NCBI GenBank assembly: GCA_948956705.1
Contig: CARCZS010000025.1
Location: 1 to 42,283, forward strand
Length of the DNA stretch: 42,283 nucleotides
Direction: 5' to 3'
Source: an uncultured Phocaeicola sp.
GTDB taxonomy: Bacteria > Bacteroidota > Bacteroidia > Bacteroidales > Bacteroidaceae
A program made the position numbers and the translations under genes. The first letter of the stretch is position 1. Each line of letters begins with the position of its first letter. A model generated the notes under the pieces. That model ran no database searches, had not been told where the DNA came from, and was given only the letters and a program-made list of their open reading frames with translations. Below, in pieces: positions 25,126-33,968 of this stretch.

Positions 25126-26637
25126 ATGAGAGTTTGTGGTGTATATTTTGTTTTTGTAATTCTTCTTTCTGCTTGTACGAATGGAGTAAGTCATTTGGAT
25201 ATTGCTTTGCAGCAGGCTAAACATAATAAAGCGGAGTTGGAAAAAGTGTTGAAGCATTTTAAACATGATAGCTTGAAATACCGTGCTGCCTGTTTTTTGA
25301 TTGAAAATATGCCTGGTAAATATTCAATACTCCCTTATGATTCGTTGGATAGATATAAGAACTTTTTGAAGATTATCCCACAAAATGATCCTATAAGTTG
25401 GGATGTGCGATATTCTAAGATTTGGCATGGATTTGATTCTATTTCTAAACGACAGTTGGCAGGTTTTAGTAAGATTGAAGATATAAAAGTTATAACGGGA
25501 GATTATTTAATAAAAAATATTGAATATGCTTTTAAAATATGGGAGAATGGAAAAATAAAAGATTACTGTTCATTTGATGAATTCTGTCATTATATTTTGC
25601 CTTACCGTATAGACCATGAGCCATTATCGAATTGGCGCGAGGAAGGTTTTCAAAAGTTTGGTCATTTATTGGATTCTTTAATGTCTCCACGAGAATTGGC
25701 CCTTCGTATCATAAAATTAGGTGGAATGCGTTATAATATAGGAATGACTAAATATCCTTATAAACAGTCTTATGCTGAAATGCTACAGACCCGTTGGGGT
25801 ACTTGTGATGATATGGCGGCATTTTTAGCTTTGTCTTTACGTGCCATTGGAATCCCTGCTTCTATTGATTATGTTCCGGCATGGGCTAATAGGAGTTCTT
25901 CGCATTGTTGGAATGTGGTGAAAGATGCTACTGGTGATTTTATAGAAGTGGGATATGGCCCTGAAGGAAAAAATGAAGTTGTATACAAGATTTCTAAGAT
26001 TTATAGGAAAAAATATGATATTCCACTATGTGACGTTACATCCGAATATGCTATGCCTCTTTCTGATTTAACCTTTAGAGTGCCTTCACAGAAAGATAAA
26101 CAATTAATCAGTCTTTGTACTTTTAATAATCATGACTGGGTTCCTGTTGCTTTATCAAAGGTGATGAATGGAAGTGTTTTGTTTGAATCAGTCGGGAGAG
26201 GAATTTTATGGGGAGATAATCAAATAAGAACTTATTTAAACGAAGGAAAGGGGATCGTTTTCTTAGCATTTATCAGCCAAAATGGGCGGTTGAATAATAA
26301 ACCTATAGGGTTTCCTATAATTCTTTTAGAAGATGGAACCATAAAAGAGCTGTGTGCTAGTACAGAAAAAGAAAGTATTATACTTTACCGTAAATACCCA
26401 TATTATGGAAGTAATAATGCAATAATACATGATAGTAATGAAATATGTGTCGATAATGAATATGAATTGTTCTATTGGAATATGAAATGGATTAGTTTAG
26501 GGCGAAAATTAGCAGTCGACAATAAACTTCATTATGATGATGTGCCTAAAGGCGCTTTATTGTGGTTAAAAAATCATACTCAAGGAAAAGAAGAGCGGAT
26601 TTTTACATACGAAGACGGGAAACAAGTTTGGTGGTAG
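25126..26637 (+). CDS. Transglutaminase-like domain lipoprotein
   Basis: This 503-residue protein has signal MRVCGVYFVFVILLSAC (lipobox LSAC, Cys 17), a helical N-terminal part and a transglutaminase-like core with Cys 227 (RWGTCDDMAAFLAL), His 260 (SSSHCWNVVKD) and Asp 271 (ATGDFIEV). It is a paralogue of the gene at 22297: compare ELEKVLKHFKHDSLKYRAA with ELEILLQHYTYDSLKLEAA, and GALLWLKNHTQGKEERIF with NALFWLRDLTRGREEHIF at the ends. It lacks the inserted binding domain of that copy. Its base composition is clearly more A/T-rich than the flanking signal peptidase and ligase genes. One base separates it from the former and two from the latter. Confidence 0.8.
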   Translation: MRVCGVYFVFVILLSACTNGVSHLDIALQQAKHNKAELEKVLKHFKHDSLKYRAACFLIENMPGKYSILPYDSLDRYKNFLKIIPQNDPISWDVRYSKIWHGFDSISKRQLAGFSKIEDIKVITGDYLIKNIEYAFKIWENGKIKDYCSFDEFCHYILPYRIDHEPLSNWREEGFQKFGHLLDSLMSPRELALRIIKLGGMRYNIGMTKYPYKQSYAEMLQTRWGTCDDMAAFLALSLRAIGIPASIDYVPAWANRSSSHCWNVVKDATGDFIEVGYGPEGKNEVVYKISKIYRKKYDIPLCDVTSEYAMPLSDLTFRVPSQKDKQLISLCTFNNHDWVPVALSKVMNGSVLFESVGRGILWGDNQIRTYLNEGKGIVFLAFISQNGRLNNKPIGFPIILLEDGTIKELCASTEKESIILYRKYPYYGSNNAIIHDSNEICVDNEYELFYWNMKWISLGRKLAVDNKLHYDDVPKGALLWLKNHTQGKEERIFTYEDGKQVWW

Positions 26638-26639
26638 AA

Positions 26640-28289
26640 ATGGAAAATAAATGGCTGAAATATGGAATAGCATTGGTGGCAGGCATACCGGTTGCGTTGT
26701 GTCTCAGCGTGGTGTGTTGTAGTACGTCTTCACTGTCATCCGATATTTTGGCGGATGACTGGCGGTGGATGTATGCCTGTGGAGTTCTTTCATCGGCAGC
26801 TTTTGCCCTGTTGATATTTCTTTTTCCGGCACGGATTAAGGAATGTCTTTCGGCTGTCGTTTCATGGGTGTTTATTCTATACGGAGGAATGGAAGCCGTG
26901 TGGGGCATCCGTCAGGTATATGGCTTTACCTATTCCAACCATTCTCTCTATGCTTTGACCGGTTCATTCTATAATCCCGGTCCTTATTCAGGCTACCTTG
27001 CCATGATATTCCCTATCTGCCTGTATGAATGGTTAAAGCGGAAAGAGGGTAAGAAAACCATACCTTATTATGTTGCTTTAGCTGTCATGCTATTGATTCT
27101 TTGTGTGTTGCCTGCCGGAATGAGCCGCTCGGCATGGATAGCTGCGGCGGTCTCTTCCATTTATGTTTGTGGTATGCACTATAAGATGGAAATTCAGCAT
27201 TATATCAGGCATCATCGTAAGCAGGCAGTGTCTTTTGCCATAGTAACCTTTATTTTGGGCGGTATAGCATTGGGTGGCATTTATCAAATGAAAAAGGATT
27301 CGGCAGACGGCCGTCTGTTTATGTGGAAAATTGCTGCCCAAGCTGTCAGTGAGCACCCATGGACAGGATGCGGATGGAACAGTGTTCCGGCTGCTTACGG
27401 ACAAGCGCAGGAGAATTATTTTGCAGCCGGAAATTATACGGCAACGGAGGAACTTGTGGCAGGTGCTCCCGAATATGTTTTCAATGAATATCTGCAAGTA
27501 GCCATTGCCTGGGGAATACCTGTGCTTTGCATCGGGTTGTTGATACTAGGTGGGAGCATGTACATAGGTCATAAACAAGGCATCTATGGACTATGCGGCG
27601 CATTGCTATCTTTAGCGGTATTTGCGTTTTCTTCTTATCCACTACAATTTCCAGCGTTTGTTTCGGCTTTGATTATATTAGTATTAGCTTGCGGTATCCG
27701 TGTTCTTCCTTTAGAGAAAGTTTGGCCTCGCATTTTGTTTACTGTTTTATTGTTAATCGGAAGCTATGGCTGTTTCTGTAAATATCAGCAGAAATCCAAG
27801 ACTGTAGAAGCTTGTAAGCAATGGACCAAAAGCCGTATGTTTTACCACTCGGGAGCTTACCGGCAAGCAGTAGAAAGTTATGCTGAAATTCAGAAAGAAA
27901 TGAAAGGGAATGCTCGCTTTATGTTTGAGTATGGCCATGCCTTGCATAAACTGCATGAACCCGAACTGTCTAACAAGGTACTGAAAGAGGCCTTGAAAGT
28001 GAGTGGCGATCCCATGATACTAAATATTATCGGGAAAAATGAACAGGAAATGAAGCACTATGATAGTGCGGAATATTGGTTCATGCGTGCTGTCCATCGG
28101 TTACCCGGACGAATTTATCCTTATTATCTATTGGCTCATTTATATGCGGAACCGGCTTTTTATCAGTGTGACAAATTGGAGCAGATGGTACAGACGGTAT
28201 TGGAGAAAGAACCGAAAATTCAATCTACCGCTATCAAGCAGATGAGACGGAAAGCACGGGAACTATTGAAAAAAGTACCCGAAAATTAG
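26640..28289 (+). CDS. O-antigen ligase-like membrane protein with C-terminal TPR-like region
   Basis: This 549-residue protein starts MENKWLKYGIALVAG, 2 bases after the previous stop. A longer in-frame start at 26562 would overlap the lipoprotein gene and is rejected. About ten membrane segments fill residues 5-385. A periplasmic-loop region with DGRLFMWKIAAQAVSEHPW and GCGWNSVPAAYGQAQ matches the Wzy_C/O-antigen ligase family, whose members join glycan to lipid or protein. The end (about 395-549) has TPR-like helical pairs (SGAYRQAVESYAEIQKEM, HYDSAEYWFMRAVHRLPG). Such fusions include protein-glycosylating ligases. Its tight link with transglutaminase-like and peptidase genes is unusual for an O-antigen locus. 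No glycosyltransferase genes are nearby. Confidence 0.8.
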   Translation: MENKWLKYGIALVAGIPVALCLSVVCCSTSSLSSDILADDWRWMYACGVLSSAAFALLIFLFPARIKECLSAVVSWVFILYGGMEAVWGIRQVYGFTYSNHSLYALTGSFYNPGPYSGYLAMIFPICLYEWLKRKEGKKTIPYYVALAVMLLILCVLPAGMSRSAWIAAAVSSIYVCGMHYKMEIQHYIRHHRKQAVSFAIVTFILGGIALGGIYQMKKDSADGRLFMWKIAAQAVSEHPWTGCGWNSVPAAYGQAQENYFAAGNYTATEELVAGAPEYVFNEYLQVAIAWGIPVLCIGLLILGGSMYIGHKQGIYGLCGALLSLAVFAFSSYPLQFPAFVSALIILVLACGIRVLPLEKVWPRILFTVLLLIGSYGCFCKYQQKSKTVEACKQWTKSRMFYHSGAYRQAVESYAEIQKEMKGNARFMFEYGHALHKLHEPELSNKVLKEALKVSGDPMILNIIGKNEQEMKHYDSAEYWFMRAVHRLPGRIYPYYLLAHLYAEPAFYQCDKLEQMVQTVLEKEPKIQSTAIKQMRRKARELLKKVPEN

Positions 28290-28335
28290 TTTTTTCAAAA
28301 TAAAAAGTTTTTATTTGTTATAGATATCACAAAAT

Positions 28336-29409
28336 ATGATCATGAAATTACACATATTTGCATCAGGCTTATTATTAGCCGTTTCTTTCACTGCCTGCTC
28401 GGGAGAAAAAAAGGAAACAACGGAAAAAGAAGGGGTGGAAACAGTTCTTCCTTCTTTACCCAATGAGGTGACGGTGATGCCGCTGAAAAAGCAGGTTTTC
28501 AATCATGAATTGATCAGTAACGGGAAAGTGACGGCACAGGATTATGCCGACCTGTATTTTCGTACCTCGGAAGTGGTGGCGAATATCTGGGTAAAGAACG
28601 GGGATATAGTGCGGAAAGGTCAAAAAATAGCCCAATTGGATTTGTTTAAGTTGAACAATACGTTGGTACAGAATAAAAATAGTTTGGCACAGGCTACCCT
28701 GGAGATGCAGGATGTGTTGATAGGACAAGGATATGCTCCCGATAATCTGAAGGTGATACCTGCTGATGTGCTGGAACTGGCAAAAGTAAAAAGCGGGTAT
28801 GAGCAGAGCAAAGCTCAATATGAATCTGCTCAATATGATATGGAACAAGCTACGTTGACTGCTCCTTTCGATGGAGTGATTGCCAACCTCTTTGAAAAGA
28901 GATATAATATGCCCAAAACTTCCGAGCCTTTCTGCCGGGTAATCAATGCCGGAAATATGGAGGTGGATTTCACCGTACTTGAAAATGAGCTGCCATTGCT
29001 GAAAGTGGGGGATAAGGTGGAGATTACTCCTTATGCATCGGCAGCAGGGGTGCGCCAGGGAAGTATCAGTGAGATTAATCCGCTGGTGGACGAGAATGGA
29101 ATGGTACGGATAAAGGCGAGAGTGAACGGGAGTAATAAATTGTTCGACGGCATGAATGTAAGGGTAAGCGTGAAGCGTTCTGTGGGCGAACAACTGGTTA
29201 TCCCCAAAACGGCGGTTGTACTACGTTCCGGCAAACAGGTGGTATTTACACTGAAAGAGGGTAAAGCTATGTGGAACTATGTGCATACGGGATTGGAGAA
29301 TATGGAGGAATATACTGTCACAGACGGACTGGAAGAAGGTATGGAGGTGATAACTACCGGAAATGTGAATCTGGCTCATGAAGCACCGGTGAGGGTGATT
29401 AAAAATTAA
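28336..29409 (+). CDS. RND efflux periplasmic adaptor (membrane fusion protein), lipoprotein
   Basis: This 357-residue protein has a lipoprotein signal ending FTACSG (Cys 21), then the HlyD/AcrA-type layout: a barrel/lipoyl half (VVANIWVKNGDIVRKGQKIA), a helical hairpin (about 105-165, with QNKNSLAQATLEMQ and YEQSKAQYESAQYDMEQA), a second lipoyl half (LTAPFDGVIANLFEKRYN) and beta-barrel/MP domains. It couples the inner-membrane pump to the outer-membrane channel. The second Met (28342) is an equally possible start. It leads the efflux operon; the next gene begins 4 bases after the stop. Only 46 bp separates it from the ligase-like gene, so a promoter must be short or the units may be joined. 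Confidence 0.92.
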   Translation: MIMKLHIFASGLLLAVSFTACSGEKKETTEKEGVETVLPSLPNEVTVMPLKKQVFNHELISNGKVTAQDYADLYFRTSEVVANIWVKNGDIVRKGQKIAQLDLFKLNNTLVQNKNSLAQATLEMQDVLIGQGYAPDNLKVIPADVLELAKVKSGYEQSKAQYESAQYDMEQATLTAPFDGVIANLFEKRYNMPKTSEPFCRVINAGNMEVDFTVLENELPLLKVGDKVEITPYASAAGVRQGSISEINPLVDENGMVRIKARVNGSNKLFDGMNVRVSVKRSVGEQLVIPKTAVVLRSGKQVVFTLKEGKAMWNYVHTGLENMEEYTVTDGLEEGMEVITTGNVNLAHEAPVRVIKN

Positions 29410-29413
29410 AAGT

Positions 29414-32400
29414 ATGGTTAAGTTCTTATTACAACGTCCTATTGCGGTGCTGATGGCCTTTACCGCCTGCTTTATTGTTGGGTTGGTGACTTACTTCTCG
29501 CTGCCTGTATCTTTGCTGCCCGATATTGCCATACCGCAGATTACCATACAGGTGACGGGTGAGAATTCATCGGCACGGGAATTGGAGAATACGGTGGTTA
29601 CCCCTGTGCGCAGGCAGTTGCTGCAAGTGGCCGGACTGAGAGAAATAAAAAGTGAAACTCGTGACGGGGCGGGCGTTATCCGTCTGGAATTTGATTTTGG
29701 TGTGAATACCGATCTGGCATTTATAGAGGTGAATGAGAAGATAGATGCCGCTATGAACAGTCTTCCCAAGGAAGTGACGCGTCCCAAGGCTATCAAAGCG
29801 AGTGCAACGGATATTCCTGTACTTTATGTCAATATGACTTTGAAAAACGACGGTGCTTATCAGGAAACCGACGAGCAACAATTTCTGGAGTTGTGCGAAT
29901 TGGCGGAGAATGTGGTGAAACGCCGCATCGAACAGTTACCCGAAGTGGCTATGGCGGATATAACCGGAGTGCCCGGAAGGCTTTTGCAAATTGTTCCTGA
30001 TAAAGATAAACTGGCCATGACGGGTATCAGTGTGGAGGATATAGAGAATACACTTTCCGCCAATAATGTAGAGCCGGGAAGCATGTTGGTGAGGGATGGT
30101 TATTATGAATATAATATTCGCATAGCTACCCTGCTTCGTACCCCGGAGGATGTGAAGAATATCTATATCCGCAAGGGGGAACGTATTATGCAGTTGAAAG
30201 AGCTCTGCAAAGTAGATATTGTTTCGCAAAAAGAGATGGGACGTTCCGTAGCCGGAGGAAAAAGGGCGGTAACGCTGGCCATTATCAAGCAGAGCGATGA
30301 AAATATGGATGTCATGAAAGAGAAGCTGAAAGAAACAACCGATTATTTTGCATCCCTGTATCCGGATATTGAGTTCAGCGTGAGCCGTAACCAGACGGAA
30401 TTGCTGGACTACACCATTTCAAATTTACAGCAGAATCTTTCTTTGGGCTTTCTATTTATCTTTATTGTAGCTGTGCTGTTTCTGGGGGATGTCCGTTCAC
30501 CGTTGATTATCGGCATCAGCATGGTTACTTCTATTGTAATCACATTCTTTTTCTTTTATTTCTGTCATGTGTCGCTGAATGTGATATCACTTTCGGGCTT
30601 GATTCTGGCAGTAGGTATGATGATAGACAGCGCCATTATTGTAACGGAAAATATTTCGCAGTATCGTGAACGGGGGTATTCTCTGAAACGTTCGTGTGCC
30701 GTGGGCACGACGGAAATGATTACACCGATGCTCAGTTCGTCCCTTACAACCATTGCGGTATTTGTGCCTTTGATATTTATGAGTGGCATAGCCGGAGCTA
30801 TTTTTATGGATCAGGCTTTTTCTATCACGGTGGGATTGATGATATCTTATATTACGGGTATTATGTTGCTGCCCGTATTGTATCTGTTGTTTTATAAGGT
30901 CGGTATCCGCAGTAAGGGATTTCTTTCCAGACGTTTTGACAATCTGCTGAAAAATGAGTGGCTGGAAAGCTTTTATGATAAAGGGATTGACTGGGTGTTC
31001 TCACATAAAAAGCTTTGTGTGACCGGCACGCTGGCAACCCTTCCACTGTGTGTGTTTCTTTTTTATGTAATGGAAAAAGAGCGTATGCCGCAGATTGACC
31101 AGAATGAACTGGTGGCAAGGATAGAGTGGAATGAGAATATCCATGTGGACGAGAACAACCGCCGGGTGGATGATTTAATGAAACAGGTGGACGACCGGGT
31201 AACGGAGCATGCTGCTTATGTGGGTATGCAGGATTATATATTGAACGGGGGCAGTGAACTTTCGTCTACCGAAGCGGAACTTTATTTCAAGACGGAAAAG
31301 CCATCCGGAATCTATTCATTGCAGGAATTATTAGAGAAGGAGATAAGAGAGAAATATCCGTTGGCTGTGGTTACTTTCTCACCTCCCGAAACAATCTTTG
31401 AAAAATTGTTTGTGACAGGAGAAGCGGATGTGGTAGCGGAACTCCATACGGCGAATAAGTCGCAGGCACCGGATGCGGAGCATTTGCAGCGGTTGGAAAA
31501 GGAAATTACGCGGGTGGCGGGTAATGTTCCGACGGGCATCGCTTTCCGGAATCAGATGAATCTGATAATCAATAAAGAAAAACTGTTGTTGTATAACGTA
31601 TCATATGATGAATTGACGCGGGTGCTCCGCACGGCTTTCAAAGAAAACAAGGTTTCCGTTTTACGCTCTTATCAGCAATATCTGCCTATCAGTATTGCCG
31701 GAGAGGAAAAGAGTGTAAATAGTGTATTAAGTGAAACTTTGGTGCGGACGATGGCGGATGGTAACGGAGAGGTGAATCATATTCCTTTGAATAATCTGGT
31801 GACGGTAGTGCCCGCCGAAGATTTGAAGAGTATTACGGCGGGAAAGAACGGAGAATATATTCCTTTAAGTTTTTATGATGTGAAGGATGCACCGGAACTG
31901 ATGCGGAATGTAAAAGAGGTGGTTAGTGAGGAAAAGGAATGGGAAGTGGATTTCTCGGGTAGTTTCTTTTCGAATGAAAAAATGATGGGGGAATTGACTG
32001 TGATTCTTTTTGTTTCTTTGTTGCTGATGTATTTTATCCTTTGCGCGCAATTCGAGAGTTTCCTGCAACCGCTGATTGTCTTGATGGAAATTCCTATTGA
32101 TACGGCTTTTGCTTTGCTGGCATTATGGGTTTTCGGTCACACGTTGAATTTGATGTCTGCCATAGGCATTATCGTGACTTGTGGTATTGTGGTGAATGAC
32201 TCTATTTTAAAAATGGATGCCATCAATGAATTACGGAAAGCGGGGATGCCTTTGGTGGAAGCCATTCATACAGCGGGCAGGCGCAGGTTGAGAGCGATTA
32301 TCATGACTTCGCTGACAACTGTCTTTGCAATGGTTCCGTTGCTGTTTACCTCGGATATGGGGTCGGAGATGCAGAAGCCTTTGTCTATTGCCATGATTGG

Positions 32401-32494
32401 CTCTATGGTGGTGGGAACTTTGGTCAGCTTGTTTATCATTCCTTTAATATATTGGTTTATTTATAGAAAACATGACAAAAATGAAGTACATTAG
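29414..32494 (+). CDS. RND efflux permease (AcrB/HAE family)
   Basis: This 1026-residue inner-membrane pump has the usual 12-segment topology with two large periplasmic loops: first segment at about 12-30 (AVLMAFTACFIVGLVTYF), then segments from about 335 and again near 850-1010. In segment 4 the sequence is AVGMMIDSAIIVTENI: where AcrB has two Asp, this protein has Asp-Ser. In segment 10 it reads CGIVVNDSILKMDAINEL. It presumably exports drugs, bile acids or envelope lipids using the proton gradient, but the changed relay residues make the coupling ion or mechanism worth checking. Its end overlaps the start of the TolC-like gene by 23 nt. Confidence 0.93.
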   Translation: MVKFLLQRPIAVLMAFTACFIVGLVTYFSLPVSLLPDIAIPQITIQVTGENSSARELENTVVTPVRRQLLQVAGLREIKSETRDGAGVIRLEFDFGVNTDLAFIEVNEKIDAAMNSLPKEVTRPKAIKASATDIPVLYVNMTLKNDGAYQETDEQQFLELCELAENVVKRRIEQLPEVAMADITGVPGRLLQIVPDKDKLAMTGISVEDIENTLSANNVEPGSMLVRDGYYEYNIRIATLLRTPEDVKNIYIRKGERIMQLKELCKVDIVSQKEMGRSVAGGKRAVTLAIIKQSDENMDVMKEKLKETTDYFASLYPDIEFSVSRNQTELLDYTISNLQQNLSLGFLFIFIVAVLFLGDVRSPLIIGISMVTSIVITFFFFYFCHVSLNVISLSGLILAVGMMIDSAIIVTENISQYRERGYSLKRSCAVGTTEMITPMLSSSLTTIAVFVPLIFMSGIAGAIFMDQAFSITVGLMISYITGIMLLPVLYLLFYKVGIRSKGFLSRRFDNLLKNEWLESFYDKGIDWVFSHKKLCVTGTLATLPLCVFLFYVMEKERMPQIDQNELVARIEWNENIHVDENNRRVDDLMKQVDDRVTEHAAYVGMQDYILNGGSELSSTEAELYFKTEKPSGIYSLQELLEKEIREKYPLAVVTFSPPETIFEKLFVTGEADVVAELHTANKSQAPDAEHLQRLEKEITRVAGNVPTGIAFRNQMNLIINKEKLLLYNVSYDELTRVLRTAFKENKVSVLRSYQQYLPISIAGEEKSVNSVLSETLVRTMADGNGEVNHIPLNNLVTVVPAEDLKSITAGKNGEYIPLSFYDVKDAPELMRNVKEVVSEEKEWEVDFSGSFFSNEKMMGELTVILFVSLLLMYFILCAQFESFLQPLIVLMEIPIDTAFALLALWVFGHTLNLMSAIGIIVTCGIVVNDSILKMDAINELRKAGMPLVEAIHTAGRRRLRAIIMTSLTTVFAMVPLLFTSDMGSEMQKPLSIAMIGSMVVGTLVSLFIIPLIYWFIYRKHDKNEVH

Positions 32495-33968
32495 CATATG
32501 GATGGTGGGGTGTATGCTGTTGTCTCTCGGAGCAAAGGCGCAGCAGGTGGTGAAGCTGGATTTGCAACGCACGATAGAGATTGCGAATGATAGTTCCTTG
32601 TCCGCTTTCAGATATCAGAATCTTTATTTGTCGGGATATTGGGAATATCGTACTTACAAGGCGAACCGTTTGCCGAGTCTTACGCTGGATCTGACTCCGG
32701 CTAAATATTATCGCTATATCACCCAGCGTTATGATTCGAATGAGGATATGGATGTGTATCGTGAACAACAGATGTTCAGCGCATCGGGTGGATTGAGTAT
32801 CAAACAGAATCTGGATTGGACGGGCGGTACTTTCTATATTGATTCGGAACTGGACTTTATGCGTAATTTCGGTGACTCAAAGTCTACACAGTATTCCAGT
32901 ATCCCTGTGCGTGTGGGATATCAACAGAGCCTGTTGGGATATAATGCTTTTCGTTGGGACCGGAAAATAGAGCCGTTGAAGTATGAAAAGGTGAAGAAGC
33001 AATTCATTTATAACACGGAAATGGTTTCAGAAGAAGCGGTGACTTATTTCTTTGCGTTAGCTATGGCACAGGCGGATTACCGCTTGGCGGAGGAGAATGT
33101 GGCGTCCAGTGATACCCTTTATAGCATCGGGCTCCAGCGTCATAAGATAGCAGCCATATCACGTGCCGATTTGCTGACATTGCAACTGGACAAAGTGAAT
33201 GCGCATAATACGTTGCAGAATGCGCAGATTGCTTTGAAACGCGCTATGTTTTCATTGGCTTCCTTTCTGAATCTGGATAAGAATACCGTGATTGAATTGG
33301 ATATACCGGGACGTCCCACAGGAAAGATGATTCCCGTAGATGATGCGTTGATGCGGGCCAAAGAGAATAATCCTACTTTCCTGGAACAACGGCAGAATGT
33401 GCTGGAAGCGGAACAGAATGTGGACAAGACAAAGAAAGAATCCCGTTTCAATGCTAGTTTTAATGCCAGTGTGGGTTTTAACCAGGTGGCGGATAAACTG
33501 GGAGATGCCTACAGACATCCTTTGCAACAGGACTTGGTTTCTGTCAGTGTTTCTATTCCTTTGATTGACTGGGGGGTGAGAAAGGGTAAATATAATATGG
33601 CGAGAAATAATCTGAATGTGGTGAGGATTGCCGCCCGTCAGGAAGAACTGAGTGTGGAGGAAGAGGTGATTATGACGGTGAATGATTTTAATATTCAGCA
33701 GAGTTTGATTGCGAGTGCGGAGGAGGCTTTGGATCTTGCCGTAATGGCATACGAGCAGACACGCCAACGTTTTATCATCGGAAAGGCGGATGTGAATAGT
33801 CTTACTCTTTCGTTGAACCGCCAGCAGGAGGCGCAGAAAAATTATATTTCGGCTTTGCAGAATTATTGGTTGAATTATTATAAGATACGTAAACTGACGC
33901 TGCACGATTTTGAGTCCGGTTTTTCCCTTGCGGACAAGTTTGATTTTAATACAGGAATTTATCGATGA
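32472..33968 (+). CDS. TolC family outer-membrane efflux protein
   Basis: This 498-residue protein has signal MKYISIWMVGCMLLSLGAKAQ (from the Met at 32481; the ATG at 32472 adds three residues) and the duplicated helical/strand repeat of outer-membrane efflux proteins, with long coiled helices (for example QRHKIAAISRADLLTLQLDK and QRFIIGKADVNSLTLSLNRQ). The length fits TolC-like proteins. It forms the outer-membrane exit duct for the pump. It begins inside the end of the first permease gene and overlaps the second permease gene by 4 nt, so all are translationally coupled. Confidence 0.9.
   Translation: MTKMKYISIWMVGCMLLSLGAKAQQVVKLDLQRTIEIANDSSLSAFRYQNLYLSGYWEYRTYKANRLPSLTLDLTPAKYYRYITQRYDSNEDMDVYREQQMFSASGGLSIKQNLDWTGGTFYIDSELDFMRNFGDSKSTQYSSIPVRVGYQQSLLGYNAFRWDRKIEPLKYEKVKKQFIYNTEMVSEEAVTYFFALAMAQADYRLAEENVASSDTLYSIGLQRHKIAAISRADLLTLQLDKVNAHNTLQNAQIALKRAMFSLASFLNLDKNTVIELDIPGRPTGKMIPVDDALMRAKENNPTFLEQRQNVLEAEQNVDKTKKESRFNASFNASVGFNQVADKLGDAYRHPLQQDLVSVSVSIPLIDWGVRKGKYNMARNNLNVVRIAARQEELSVEEEVIMTVNDFNIQQSLIASAEEALDLAVMAYEQTRQRFIIGKADVNSLTLSLNRQQEAQKNYISALQNYWLNYYKIRKLTLHDFESGFSLADKFDFNTGIYR

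Noticed and set aside
26562..26639. Longer start for the O-antigen-ligase-like protein
   Set aside because: It lies wholly inside the preceding lipoprotein gene in another frame; MENKWLKYG at 26640 leads straight into the first membrane segment.
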